Positions 44,814 through 53,906 are shown, numbered from the stretch's first letter. The stretch: 64,000 bases of DNA from Porphyromonadaceae bacterium UBA7176 (GCA_002491245.1 DKVO01000036.1:40116-104115); one strand, 5' to 3'. Numbers and translations are program-made. Notes: generated by a model not told the origin, from the sequence alone.

Positions 44814-46340
44814 TTAAATAAGTGGTTTGGGTTTTATTATTTCAAGTATTTGGTCGATTATATGCCGGTCATTGGCCAGCCGGGGCACCTTGCGTTGTCC
44901 GCCGAGCTTACCTGTCGAGGCAAGCCACTTGTCGAACGTCCCTTGCGGCACCTCCACGATTTCAAGACGCCCAAGAAATATGTCAGACGTACGCTTGGCC
45001 TGATAGTCAGAGTTGACGGCCTGCAGATGCCTGTCGAGGATGTCCGCGAAGGCTTCTGCTCCACACTCCGGAGCCTCGGCCCATTCTATCGCCCACTGAT
45101 GACGGCCCTTGTTGTGCGATGTCGTGTAGACCGGCGCTGCCGTATAGTCGGCAACCCTGGCACCTGTCTTTTCGCAGGCGGCTGCTATCGCGGCGTCAGC
45201 ATTCCACACCATCAGCTCCTCGCCGAAGGCATTGATATAGCTGTTCGTTCGGCCGGCGATGCTTATCCGCAGCGGTTCCACACTCTCTATCCGCACCGTA
45301 TCGCCGGGCAGATAGCGCCACAATCCGTTGCACGAACTTATCACAAGGCTGTATACTCGCCCCTGCTCAACCTTCCACGCCGGCAATGTCTCTCCGCTTT
45401 CCTGATCATGGAACTCGAAAAACACACCGTGGTCGAGCAACAGGCGCATACCATCTGTGGCTTCCGCTGTTTCCTGCACTGCGAAGAAGCCCTCCGACGC
45501 ATTGTAGTTTTCGATATACCTCATTTTTGATGCATCGGTTATCGCCCGATATTGTTCCCTGTAAGGGCCGAAAGCTATGCCTCCGTGAAAAAACACCTCG
45601 AGACCGGGCCACACTTCATGTACCGTCGAGGCGCCAGCCTCAGCCAGAACACCTCGCAACACAGTGAGAAACCACGACGGAACTCCCGATATGTTTGTCA
45701 CGTCGGCGCGCGAGGCGGCGTGGACAAGTGCCGGAAGCTTCGCCGACCAGTCACTCATCAGGGCAGTCTGCTTGTCGGGCACACGAAACAGGTTGACAAA
45801 CGGATTTACCGCATCGATAAGGTTTGCCGATAGGTCGCCGACGGTCACGCCAGCCGGAACAGCGGCAAGCTCATTGGCGAAACTGCCGCCGAGTATGAAC
45901 GCCTTGCCCGAAAAGATTCGGCTGTCAGGATACAGACCCAGATACGACGCCACCGCTTCGGCCGCGCCGGCATAGTGGTTGCGGCGGAGCGATGCGGCCG
46001 TCACCGGTACATACTTGCTCTTGCCGCCCGAGGTGCCCGACGACTGGGCGAAACGGCGGCACACGCCGGGCCACAGGATATCGCGCTCGCCGGCCACCAT
46101 ACGCTCAGCCTCGGCCCGTATATCCTCATACTCAGTCAGAGGCACACGGGCGGCGAAATCCTCGTAAGTCCTCATGTGACCCATCCCATAGCGCATCCCG
46201 TAGCGCGTCGAGGCTCCACGGTGCAGTAGCTCGCCGAGCACACCACGCTGCACAGCCTCTGCGCCGGACGGATTGCTCCAACGGGCGCGACGGCCGAGTA
46301 GATGGCGGAAATATGGTCGTGCGAGGGGGGTAAAGTCCAT
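44814..46340 (-). CDS. GH3-like acyl-adenylate-forming protein
   Basis: 508 residues. It belongs to the GH3 auxin-responsive promoter family within the ANL superfamily: the ATP-binding motif FAQSSGTSGGKSKYVPV and the later YNASEGFFAVQ and LVISSCNGLWRYLPGDTV are present. Plant members join amino acids to jasmonate or auxin; bacterial members are common in Bacteroidetes and of unknown substrate. By mechanism it probably adenylates a carboxylate and passes it to an amine or thiol. It begins 5 bases after xseB and ends 4 bases before the phosphatase gene. Confidence 0.85.
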   Translation of the reverse strand: MDFTPLARPYFRHLLGRRARWSNPSGAEAVQRGVLGELLHRGASTRYGMRYGMGHMRTYEDFAARVPLTEYEDIRAEAERMVAGERDILWPGVCRRFAQSSGTSGGKSKYVPVTAASLRRNHYAGAAEAVASYLGLYPDSRIFSGKAFILGGSFANELAAVPAGVTVGDLSANLIDAVNPFVNLFRVPDKQTALMSDWSAKLPALVHAASRADVTNISGVPSWFLTVLRGVLAEAGASTVHEVWPGLEVFFHGGIAFGPYREQYRAITDASKMRYIENYNASEGFFAVQETAEATDGMRLLLDHGVFFEFHDQESGETLPAWKVEQGRVYSLVISSCNGLWRYLPGDTVRIESVEPLRISIAGRTNSYINAFGEELMVWNADAAIAAACEKTGARVADYTAAPVYTTSHNKGRHQWAIEWAEAPECGAEAFADILDRHLQAVNSDYQAKRTSDIFLGRLEIVEVPQGTFDKWLASTGKLGGQRKVPRLANDRHIIDQILEIIKPKPLI

Positions 46341-46345
46341 GTCGG

Positions 46346-46552
46346 TCAGTTTTCCAGCTCCTCAAGCACCTTCGCGAGTTCTTCTTCCGTACGTGTAAGC
46401 TTGCTCCGGCAATAGGCCAGCAGAACAGCCGCTCGCCGGGTGCGCGATGCAAGGGTATCCACATCGCAATGGTCGCCGCGCAACCCCTCGAGTATTCCCT
46501 CGAGTTCCGCAAGTGCATCTGTATACGATATGTTGAGGTCGGGTGTTTCCAT
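46346..46552 (-). CDS. xseB: Exodeoxyribonuclease VII small subunit
   Basis: 68 residues, normal size. SYTDALAELEGILEGL and the C-terminal helix CRSKLTRTEEELAKVLEEL fit XseB, the helical subunit that forms ExoVII with XseA. The large-subunit gene is at 30399-31652 on the opposite strand. It is the first gene of the run with GH3-like, alkaline phosphatase and YfhO-like genes; a TACTTTTG -7 box lies at 46572-46579 (minus strand). Confidence 0.85.
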   Translation of the reverse strand: METPDLNISYTDALAELEGILEGLRGDHCDVDTLASRTRRAAVLLAYCRSKLTRTEEELAKVLEELEN

Positions 46553-46571
46553 CTGTTATTCCTTTTCTATG

Positions 46572-46579
46572 CAAAAGTA
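46572..46579 (-). promoter_or_regulatory. -7 box of the xseB operon
   Basis: TACTTTTG on the minus strand, 19 bases before the xseB ATG, divergent from the glycosyltransferase promoter. Confidence 0.5.
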
Positions 46580-46620
46580 ACAAAATAATGTCACCGGCCC
46601 TAAATAAAATATTGCAAATT

Positions 46621-46651
46621 TTTGCCATTCATTAAAAATGCCCTAATTTTG
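46621..46651 (+). promoter_or_regulatory. Promoter of the glycosyltransferase gene, very short leader
   Basis: TTTG at 46621-46624, a 19 bp spacer and TAATTTTG at 46644-46651. The ATG at 46659 starts only 7 bases after the box, so transcription should begin within 1-3 bases of the start codon. Confidence 0.7.
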
Positions 46652-46658
46652 CGGTACT

Positions 46659-47633
46659 ATGGAAGAGTATACAGCTACCGAACGCCCGGCTCCTGTACTT
46701 GCCGTCGTAATCCCTTGCTACAACGAAGAGGATGCTCTGCCGGCAAGCATACCGGTTTTGCTCGATATTATCGACAGGATGACTGCCGACGGCCTTGTCG
46801 ACCCTCGCAGCTACATACTCTGCGCCGACGATGGCAGCTCCGACTCCACATGGAAACTGCTTGTCGACCGCCATGCCGCCGACCCTCGCGTCAAAGCAAT
46901 CTCGCTCGCCCATAACCGGGGGCACCAGTACGCTCTCCTTGCCGGACTTATGGAGGTGATGGACCATTGCGATGCCGCCGTAAGTATCGATGCCGACCTG
47001 CAGGACGACCCTCTTGCGATTATCGACATGGTGCGCCTCTACCGTGCTGGCAGCGATATTGTCTATGGAGTTCGGTCAAGCCGCAAGACCGACACCATGT
47101 TCAAGCGCACAACCGCACACGCATTCTACTCCTTCCAAAAAGTAATGGGGCTCGAGACCATCTACGACCATGCAGACTACCGCCTCATGAGCAATTTCGC
47201 TCTCGGCCTCCTCGCCCAATACCGCGAGAGCAACATATTCCTCCGCGGCATAGTCCCTCAAATTGGCCTCCGCTCTTCTGTCGTGAAATACAGCCGTGCC
47301 GCACGTGTGGCCGGAGAGTCGAAATATCCCTTGTCGAAAATGCTCGCCCTCTCGATCGACGGCATCACTTCATTTTCCGCCCGGCCCATGCGATGGATTT
47401 TCTTCACCGGACTAATTTCATTCATCCTCACTCTCATCGTAGCCGTCTACGTCCTCATTTCCCACTTCTTCACAGCAACAAGCAACCCGGGATGGGCATC
47501 CATAATGCTGTCGATATGGGGACTCGGTAGCCTCATCCTCATTTCTATTGGCCTGGTAGGAGAGTATATAGGCAAAATATTCGTCGAAGTCAAAGGACGG
47601 CCGAGATACGCTATAAGACAACGATTACTCTGA
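46659..47633 (+). CDS. Family 2 glycosyltransferase, polyprenyl-phosphate sugar type (GtrB/DPM1-like)
   Basis: 324 residues. The GT-A domain at about 10-230 has VIPCYNEEDALPAS, ADDGSSDST and the metal-binding SIDADLQDDP; two membrane helices follow (IFFTGLISFILTLIVAVYVLI and IMLSIWGLGSLILISIGLVG). This architecture belongs to enzymes that move a sugar from a nucleotide donor to undecaprenyl phosphate for later transfer outside the inner membrane, as in O-antigen or lipid A modification. The acceptor pathway is not evident from neighbours. Confidence 0.9.
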   Translation: MEEYTATERPAPVLAVVIPCYNEEDALPASIPVLLDIIDRMTADGLVDPRSYILCADDGSSDSTWKLLVDRHAADPRVKAISLAHNRGHQYALLAGLMEVMDHCDAAVSIDADLQDDPLAIIDMVRLYRAGSDIVYGVRSSRKTDTMFKRTTAHAFYSFQKVMGLETIYDHADYRLMSNFALGLLAQYRESNIFLRGIVPQIGLRSSVVKYSRAARVAGESKYPLSKMLALSIDGITSFSARPMRWIFFTGLISFILTLIVAVYVLISHFFTATSNPGWASIMLSIWGLGSLILISIGLVGEYIGKIFVEVKGRPRYAIRQRLL

Positions 47634-47655
47634 TCGACCACAACAATATCCTCCC

Positions 47656-47692
47656 TGCAGATGTTATTATTGTCATATCAAAGACATCTGCA
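47656..47692. repeat. Short inverted repeat upstream of the DUF5119 gene
   Basis: TGCAGATGT (47656-47664) and ACATCTGCA (47684-47692), 9 bp arms, 19-base centre. The right arm ends at the A of the start codon. It could form a hairpin over the translation start. Confidence 0.6.
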
Positions 47693-48672
47693 TGCTACGT
47701 TGCATAAACAAAATCATTACCATACTCCTCTCTGGAGTATCTCTGTCGGCAACCGGCGGATGCTCGATGATATACGACTACGACACCTGCCCCGACTCTT
47801 TCATCGTCCAGTCTGATTGGAAATATGCACCGCAAGCCTCGCCCGAAAGTATGGCTTATCTTTTCTTTCCTGATAAAGGAGAAGGCTGTTGGCGCTACGA
47901 TTTCCCCGGCCGTCAAGGTGGCGAGGCTCCAATTCCCGACGGGAAATACCATGTATTGTCCTTCAACGACGACAGTAATGTCACCATCATATCCGACCCT
48001 GACTGCGGATACAGAGGCATCAAGGCGTACACATGCTGTAGCAAACTATACGAAAGCCTTGGCGGTGGACCCGACTCTCTCGGCAACCAACAGGTATCGG
48101 CCTGCCCCACCCAGCTGTGGTGCCAGGCGATAGACAGTATGCAGCTCTCCGCCAATGGTGTATACTGGAGCGCTCCCGGCAGCAAAAAACAGTCATTCTC
48201 GCCTCAGAAGATACTCACCGTATATCCTCGACCCACGATGGCATCTTACTCTTACGAGATTAATGATGTCTCCGGGCTCGACGGCGTGCGCAGAATGTGC
48301 GCTGCCATAAGCGGCATGGCTTCCGAGTTATCGCTATGCGACATGACACGGGCCGGAGCACCTGTCACATTACCGCTCAAGGCAGAAAGGAGTGGTGAAA
48401 CCGATATTTACGGAGAATTTCTGACCGTCGGCACAATCAACAGTTCCACCGTTCCAAACAGACTATTGCTATATGTATGGCTCACCGACGGACGGAAATT
48501 CTCTTATTCTTTCGACGTCACCGGGCAGGCTCGCAACGCACCCGACCCCATGAACGTACACATAAAAGTCAGCGGCATCGAGCTTCCTCAGTCAACACCA
48601 TCCGACAGCGACGGTGCTTTCGATGTGAATGTCGACGGATGGGTCGAAATAATAATCGACATAAATGCATGA
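47692..48672 (+). CDS. DUF5119 lipoprotein of a fimbrillin locus
   Basis: 326 residues with a lipoprotein signal ending in SATGGC. The start of the mature part (CPDSFIVQSDWKYAP, MAYLFFPDKGEGCWRYDFPG) matches DUF5119, commonly encoded next to fimbrillin or Mfa2/FimB-type genes in Bacteroidales. It is probably an outer-membrane component of a fimbria-like structure. The fimbrillin gene follows after 30 bases. No clear -7 box was found in the 58-base gap upstream, so it may be read from the glycosyltransferase promoter. Confidence 0.75.
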   Translation: MLRCINKIITILLSGVSLSATGGCSMIYDYDTCPDSFIVQSDWKYAPQASPESMAYLFFPDKGEGCWRYDFPGRQGGEAPIPDGKYHVLSFNDDSNVTIISDPDCGYRGIKAYTCCSKLYESLGGGPDSLGNQQVSACPTQLWCQAIDSMQLSANGVYWSAPGSKKQSFSPQKILTVYPRPTMASYSYEINDVSGLDGVRRMCAAISGMASELSLCDMTRAGAPVTLPLKAERSGETDIYGEFLTVGTINSSTVPNRLLLYVWLTDGRKFSYSFDVTGQARNAPDPMNVHIKVSGIELPQSTPSDSDGAFDVNVDGWVEIIIDINA

Positions 48673-48702
48673 TTTCGTTTTATAAAATAAATAATTACTG
48701 TT

Positions 48703-49752
48703 ATGAAAACCAAATTCAAGACTTTAGGCACATTAGGTATTGTCATGGCGATTGCTGGAGCTTCTGTTTCTTGTTCCGACGACGATACTACGGTCAATCC
48801 CGAACCCGACGGAGCGATATCGTTCGGTGTAACGGTTCCAAAAGCTTCGAGAGCAGAGACCACAACAACAACCACAATCAACAGTTTCACCGTGTACGCC
48901 TTTACAAACGACAAAATGTACATGGACGGAGTCAAAGTTAAACGTAGCGGTTCCAAATGGGGATACTCGCCGGTGATATACTGGCCGAGCAGCCCTGTGA
49001 ACTTCTATGCATACAGCCCCGATATCTCTAACACTCCTTCTATGGGGCCGTCGGTCGACGGTGAAATACCCAACTACTCAAACAGCGGACAGGTCGACCT
49101 GCTCTACGCTGTAAACATCGGAGAGACTGCAAAGGCAAGCCCCGTGCTGATGAACTTCCGTCATGCAATGTCTCGCGTCGACGTCCTTCTGAGTTCGTCC
49201 AACGAAGCTCTCACCGTAAAAGTTGCCCACGTTTCGCTTAACGAAACCAACATGAGGGGTACATTCTCGTTCCCTAAGGCAACCACTTCGGCATCTCTGC
49301 CTCAGAACGTCGGCTCATGGAGCGATCTTAGCCAGCCCGTCAACATCCTCACATATTACTCGATGGAAGAAACCGATTTCGCCACCCTTACATCGACGCC
49401 TCAAAATCTCGCCGAAAACAATCTTGATGTAAGCTTCATGATTCCGCAGCCACTCGAAGAGTTGACTGAGACCGGCACCGGATACACCGGAAATGCTATC
49501 CAGGTCGACTGCGAGATTTTCGACTCAAAGACAGGTGCCAAGATTTGGCCTAACGCTGCCACGCCGACCCATCAGCTCGTCGCCGAGACCGGATGCGGTA
49601 AACTCATGTTCCCCGTCACCACCGCCTCTCTGAAAGAATGGAAGATTGGACACGCATACGTCTACAACATCAAAATCGACAATCCCGACGTCCTGCATCC
49701 CATCGACTTCGATGTAACAGTCGACCAGTTCAGTCTCGAAGCAACCGAATAA
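48703..49752 (+). CDS. Fimbrillin family lipoprotein
   Basis: 349 residues with lipoprotein signal ending ASVSC followed by an acidic SDDDTT stretch. It shows the two-part beta architecture of fimbrillin-like proteins (INSFTVYAFTND, SPVIYWPSSPVNFYAYSPD, LLYAVNIGETAKASPVLMNFRHAMSRVDVLLS). Such proteins polymerise into, or decorate, short fimbriae after lipid removal by an outer-membrane protease. Only one fimbrillin and the DUF5119 gene are here, so anchor and other tip genes must be elsewhere or absent. Confidence 0.85.
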   Translation: MKTKFKTLGTLGIVMAIAGASVSCSDDDTTVNPEPDGAISFGVTVPKASRAETTTTTTINSFTVYAFTNDKMYMDGVKVKRSGSKWGYSPVIYWPSSPVNFYAYSPDISNTPSMGPSVDGEIPNYSNSGQVDLLYAVNIGETAKASPVLMNFRHAMSRVDVLLSSSNEALTVKVAHVSLNETNMRGTFSFPKATTSASLPQNVGSWSDLSQPVNILTYYSMEETDFATLTSTPQNLAENNLDVSFMIPQPLEELTETGTGYTGNAIQVDCEIFDSKTGAKIWPNAATPTHQLVAETGCGKLMFPVTTASLKEWKIGHAYVYNIKIDNPDVLHPIDFDVTVDQFSLEATE

Positions 49753-49788
49753 CATTTCGGTACACTCTCAGGCAAAGTCATATCTACT

Positions 49789-49829
49789 TAAGTAAGTGGT
49801 GGAATAAACTAATTCTCACCACTTACTTA
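49789..49829 (+). terminator. Terminator of the fimbrillin operon
   Basis: 13 bp perfect stem (49789-49801 with 49817-49829) with 15-base loop, followed by TTTAAAATAAG. Confidence 0.75.
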
Positions 49830-49850
49830 TTTAAAATAAGTTAAGATGAC

Positions 49851-49897
49851 TTTGTCTTTTTAAACCCTCCGCAACCGACGCTGTCTAAAAAGACAAA
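49851..49897 (+). repeat. Inverted repeat in the leader of the GH43 gene
   Basis: TTTGTCTTTTTA (49851-49862) pairs with TAAAAAGACAAA (49886-49897): 12 bp perfect arms around a 23-base centre, ending 17 bases before the GH43 ATG. It could be a mRNA leader hairpin or a protein-binding site; no standard -7 box was found next to it. Confidence 0.7.
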
Positions 49898-49914
49898 CTA
49901 ATAAACCCGAGAAA

Positions 49915-50889
49915 ATGAGACACATCACATTGACCTTGCTGCTTGCTGCCGCCCTCGCCGGACAGGCAAAAGACTACAACAACCCCGTGATCGACCGCAG
50001 CGTACCAGACCCAACAGTCCTTCGCGACACCGACGGAACATACTATCTCTACGGTACCGAAGACATCCACAACCTACCAATCTACAAATCTACCGACCTC
50101 GTCAACTGGACATTCACCGGTACAGCATTCACCGAAGAGACTCGTCCGCAAATGGTTCCCGGTGGTGGCCTATGGGCTCCCGACATTCAGAAAATAGGCG
50201 ACAAATACGTTCTCTACTACTCTAAGTCAAAATGGGGTGGTGAGTGGGAATGCGGAATCGGTGTAGCAACTGCCGACTCTCCAACAGGTCCGTTTACCGA
50301 CCAAGGCAAACTCTTCACAAGCAAGGAAATCAATGTGCAGAACAGCATCGACCCTGTCCTATTCTCCGAAAACGGCAAAAACTACCTTTTCTGGGGTAGC
50401 TTCCACGGTATTTACGGCATCGAGATGACCGACGACGGACTCGCAGTTGCCCCGGGCGCTAAACCGATACAGATTTCAGGTGACCTCACCGAAGGAACCA
50501 ACATCTTCAAACGCGGCGACTACTACTACCTCATCGGATCGGCAGGCTCTTGCTGCGAAGGCGACAAATCAACATACCGCGTCGTCGTTGCCCGTTCTAA
50601 AAACCTCTTCGGTCCGTACGTCGACCGTGAAGGACGCCCTGCAATGGACAACTACCTCAGCCTCATGATGACTCGCAGCAACAAAGTTGTAGGACCCGGC
50701 CACAACGCAAACTTCGTCAAAGACGACGCCGGAAACGACTGGATGCTCTACCACGGCTTCGACGCAGCAGCGCCCGAAAAAGGCCGTAAGGTATATCTCG
50801 ATCGCATCGTTTGGGACGCCGACGGTTGGCCAACAGTCGCCAAAGGCCGCCCTTCCGAAAAAGCTAAAATGCCCAAAATCAAACAGTAA
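49915..50889 (+). CDS. Secreted family 43 glycoside hydrolase
   Basis: 324 residues with signal peptide MRHITLTLLLAAALAGQA. The five-bladed propeller residues of GH43 are present: catalytic base D32 in VPDPTVLRDTDG, pKa-modulating D146 in SIDPVLFSENG and acid E193 in LTEGTNIFKRG. The sequence is closest in style to endo-arabinanase subfamilies (YKSTDLVNWTFTG, LWAPDIQKIG, GPGHNANFVKDD), so arabinan from plant cell walls is the likely substrate. The enzyme stands without SusC/SusD partners, as a lone exported hydrolase. Confidence 0.9.
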   Translation: MRHITLTLLLAAALAGQAKDYNNPVIDRSVPDPTVLRDTDGTYYLYGTEDIHNLPIYKSTDLVNWTFTGTAFTEETRPQMVPGGGLWAPDIQKIGDKYVLYYSKSKWGGEWECGIGVATADSPTGPFTDQGKLFTSKEINVQNSIDPVLFSENGKNYLFWGSFHGIYGIEMTDDGLAVAPGAKPIQISGDLTEGTNIFKRGDYYYLIGSAGSCCEGDKSTYRVVVARSKNLFGPYVDREGRPAMDNYLSLMMTRSNKVVGPGHNANFVKDDAGNDWMLYHGFDAAAPEKGRKVYLDRIVWDADGWPTVAKGRPSEKAKMPKIKQ

Positions 50890-50897
50890 CTAAGGAA

Positions 50898-50961
50898 GAA
50901 AATGCTCCGCATTTTCACCCCACAGTATCAGCAGTTAGAAGCGCGACGCTCCGCGTCGTGC
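50898..50961. repeat. Two small hairpins with identical GCTCCGC core
   Basis: GAAAATGC-TCC-GCATTTTC at 50898-50916 and a GCGCGACGC-TCC-GCGTCGTGC-type hairpin at 50941-50961 (9 bp with one G-T pair). Both have a TCC triloop flanked by GC pairs. They lie between the GH43 gene and the terminator of the next gene on the other strand. Confidence 0.75.
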
Positions 50962-50965
50962 AAAA

Positions 50966-50995
50966 AAGCCCCTGCGTCCAGAAACGCAGGGGCTT
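50966..50995 (-). terminator. Terminator of the 51015-53498 gene
   Basis: 12 bp perfect stem (50966-50977 with 50984-50995), 6-base loop, followed on the minus strand by a TTTTTTG run. Confidence 0.9.
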
Positions 50996-51014
50996 ACAGC
51001 TTATAAAAAGATTA

Positions 51015-53498
51015 TTACTTCACTGCAACCTTACGCGAGCTACCGTCCGACATACGTACGATATACACTCCGGCAGGAAGATCCTTTCCTTCTACGCGTA
51101 CACCCGACAGATTGTAAACCTCAACCACCGTTGCATCACTTCCGGCCACAGCATCTTCGATACCATTCCATACAGGTACATCAGCATAGTTGTACTCATA
51201 TTTAACCGTATAGTCCGGATTTACAATAGTCTTAGTCTTCAGCATACCCTTTTCATCATACGTCCACTTACTTTGATCATACGCTACTACGCGGCGCTGG
51301 TCATCAACCACAAGAGGTTTCATTTTTCCATTATCACTGTAGTCGCATACAAAAAGTATATTGGGAGATTGTACTATATATTCACGTCCCCAACCGTACT
51401 CAAGCGCCATTCCGCCGGCTTCTTCATTCCAGCGATAGTTCAAATGAACGCGCTGCTCTTCCTGCTCAAAATCGTCAAACGGACTTTTATAGACGAAATA
51501 ATCATCGTTGATGTCGGCAGGATCAACCGGAGCAACATACTCGAAATCGGGTAACTCTACTACAAACGACCTCGAACTATTATACGGTTGCCAATCACCA
51601 TTGGCTGCATTCCAAATGAAATTTTCGCTGCTTTCCTCTTTTTCGCTATTATACGAGATATACTTCGTTTCGCCTACCCACGCCGAGGCATTCTCATCCC
51701 AAGAATACACCTCGTTGTAGTTATAGCTCGAAGTCTCGCTATACTCATCTTTGCGTATTTCCCTGCGGTCATTGGTCACATTGCCGTTCTCATCCACGCG
51801 ATAGTAGATCATCTCAGTCTTACCGTCGGCCAACAAGGTCTCGGTCGGCTCTTTCGACCAATTCGAGAACACCCAATCGCCATCAACATAATTGAAGTTC
51901 TGTGTCAGGCCACTTGCATCTGTAATCACCTTGCTACCGCTGATGTATCCTTCGTAGTAGTCGATATACCAATACTCCTCAGAGCCGTTGGCAAGATAGT
52001 TGCGGCCCGATTCTCCTCTCTTTTCAAACTTGCCGGGTTCTGACTCTTCATAGTATTCGCGTGTGTAGCTCTTTCCGTCAGCTTTATAAGTGTAGATATA
52101 GTAGTCTTCAAGTACATCCCACTCATAGCTATCGTAGCGTGTCAGACGGCCCTCTGCATCGAAAGTAAGCACATACTTGTCATCCGAGCCCGACCATACA
52201 GTAACAGAGCCTGTACATTTGGTCCACGATGAACCAGACTTCTTCTCCCATACATCCGGTCCATTTTCCTGCTCTACACAACGGAAAGCATCTGTCTCCT
52301 CATCCTGGGCATTATAGAACGTATAATATTCAATATCATTATCATCATCCCAAGTATTGGTGCAATACGATCCGGTCGACTCGTTGTAGTATATTCCATC
52401 GGTTTCACTGCCATCTTCGTTGGCAAGCCTATACGATATTTCCTCGCCGTCCTCATCCGTATAAACCTCCTTGACTATACGAGGCTTCACCCAGGTATAC
52501 ACCGACTTTTCAGCAACATCATTCATATCCAAGACTCCATCGCCGTTCTTGTCGCTGGAGCAATAGAACTCTGTTCGCACTTCGCCTTCCTTATAAATCC
52601 AGGGATCGTCATAGTTTGTCGACCGTCCGCTGATGTATGTCGTAGTCCAACCGGTCTCTAAGTTGTAGTTTTCGCTATTGGTAATGACCATATCGCCATC
52701 CATAGTCTCCGACCGACGTTCGCCATATGCGTATGTCACACTGTTATCGCCTTCGACACATGCATAATCGAAATTAAGACTACCTATATTTTCTCCGGCC
52801 TTATTGTAGTAATAAGTCCGTTCGGTCTGCTTGTACCAATTGCCGTCGCCAAGTTTGCGCCATTCGGTTCGGGTGATGAAATCTTCGCCGATGAAAGCGT
52901 CCTCTTTCCCATACTCGTCAAAATGGATCTGGAACCATTCACCAGTGAAAGGATTGCGCATATTGGCATAACCATAGCCCGACGCATTGCGGTTCTCTAT
53001 CATATAACCGTCCTCATCGAACATTAACACATTGCCTCTCTCGTCCACTTCCACGGATACCATTCCGTTAGCATGGAAATTTCGGCGCGTGCTGAACATC
53101 TGGCCATCCATATTGATCTCCCTCAACGACCACACACGACCAGGCACAAGCCACTCATAGCTGAATTCATGATGGTTGCCCTGATCTGAGGTCCTGGTCT
53201 TCACAAATCCGTATTCATCATATTCCAAGGTCCAGTTGTATTCCGACGTATAACCACCGTCATACTCAAAAGTCTCCTTGTAGCTCGTCAACTTCGTCTG
53301 GGGCACCATGTCATCCGGATTGATTGTAATCTTCGCAGGTGCGCCTATCGTGCGCAACGCTGGCACCTCCTTACGTGCCGGTTTCACCATCTGCGACTTC
53401 ATCGTCTTCTCTTTCGGGAAACCGGGCAGCGCAACCCGGGCTTCCGACACGCCGGCCGACACCAACGCTCCAAGGGCAAGTAGTAAAATTCTATTCAT
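51015..53498 (-). CDS. Large secreted Tyr/Asp/Glu-rich repeat protein with sorting domain
   Basis: 827 residues with signal peptide MNRILLLALGALVSAGVSEA. Most of the protein is loosely repeated short segments rich in Y, D, E, G (WTLEYDEYGFVKTRTSD, KYVLTFDAEGRLTRYDSYEWD, NFNYVDGDWVFSNWSKE) that recall YD-type repeats. One SDKNGDGVLDMNDVAEK loop near residue 320 looks like an EF-hand or dockerin calcium site. The C-terminus (VVEVYNLSGVRV ... GVYIVRMSDGSSRKVAVK) is a sorting domain. It is probably a surface adhesin or substrate-binding protein. No catalytic motif is seen. Stand-alone gene with its own promoter (TAATTTTG on the minus strand, 53566-53573). Confidence 0.7.
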   Translation of the reverse strand: MNRILLLALGALVSAGVSEARVALPGFPKEKTMKSQMVKPARKEVPALRTIGAPAKITINPDDMVPQTKLTSYKETFEYDGGYTSEYNWTLEYDEYGFVKTRTSDQGNHHEFSYEWLVPGRVWSLREINMDGQMFSTRRNFHANGMVSVEVDERGNVLMFDEDGYMIENRNASGYGYANMRNPFTGEWFQIHFDEYGKEDAFIGEDFITRTEWRKLGDGNWYKQTERTYYYNKAGENIGSLNFDYACVEGDNSVTYAYGERRSETMDGDMVITNSENYNLETGWTTTYISGRSTNYDDPWIYKEGEVRTEFYCSSDKNGDGVLDMNDVAEKSVYTWVKPRIVKEVYTDEDGEEISYRLANEDGSETDGIYYNESTGSYCTNTWDDDNDIEYYTFYNAQDEETDAFRCVEQENGPDVWEKKSGSSWTKCTGSVTVWSGSDDKYVLTFDAEGRLTRYDSYEWDVLEDYYIYTYKADGKSYTREYYEESEPGKFEKRGESGRNYLANGSEEYWYIDYYEGYISGSKVITDASGLTQNFNYVDGDWVFSNWSKEPTETLLADGKTEMIYYRVDENGNVTNDRREIRKDEYSETSSYNYNEVYSWDENASAWVGETKYISYNSEKEESSENFIWNAANGDWQPYNSSRSFVVELPDFEYVAPVDPADINDDYFVYKSPFDDFEQEEQRVHLNYRWNEEAGGMALEYGWGREYIVQSPNILFVCDYSDNGKMKPLVVDDQRRVVAYDQSKWTYDEKGMLKTKTIVNPDYTVKYEYNYADVPVWNGIEDAVAGSDATVVEVYNLSGVRVEGKDLPAGVYIVRMSDGSSRKVAVK

Positions 53499-53906
53499 AG
53501 ATAATAGTTAATGATTGGTTTTATAATGGTTTGATTCTCGTCAGACCTTAAAAATATGCTCGATGCAAAATTACAAAAATATTCATATACATCTCGGCGT
53601 ATTTTCACTTTTAATGATTTTACCCTTGATTTTTAGTCCGGAAGACACACACACAAGAACCAACACTAAAACCTACCAAGGCCTCATCTTAAAAAAATTG
53701 ACCTCCGCTCCGTAGCCCCCAAATTATAAAACCTCCAATGGCATAAAAAGAGTGCTGAATTTTTCTTTATGTGCCTATTAATTTGTACATTTGCGCAATA
53801 AAGCGTTTATCATGTCTCCTTATGAACAGATACAGATTCCTACGCTCATTTTTATGACCAACCATTATAGCCAACGAGAGGATGACCGAGGCTCTATACC
53901 ATCATC
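53499..53906. other. Intergenic region between divergent surface-protein genes
   Basis: 408 bases, A/T rich. It carries a minus-strand -7 box (CAAAATTA at 53566-53573) for the repeat-protein gene and a plus-strand TACATTTG at 53786-53793 ahead of the C10 protease gene, leaving a leader of about 110 bases for the latter. A short ACACACACAC run lies near 53645. No gene, RNA or strong hairpin was recognised. Confidence 0.6.
53786..53793 (+). promoter_or_regulatory. -7 box of the C10 protease gene
   Basis: TACATTTG, about 114 bases before the ATG at 53907. The upstream region lacks a convincing -33 box. Confidence 0.45.

Noticed and set aside
47656..47692. Inverted repeat as a phase-variable invertible promoter for the fimbrillin locus
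   Set aside because: The repeats are only 9 bp with 19 bases between and no -33/-7 pair inside; no recombinase gene is nearby.
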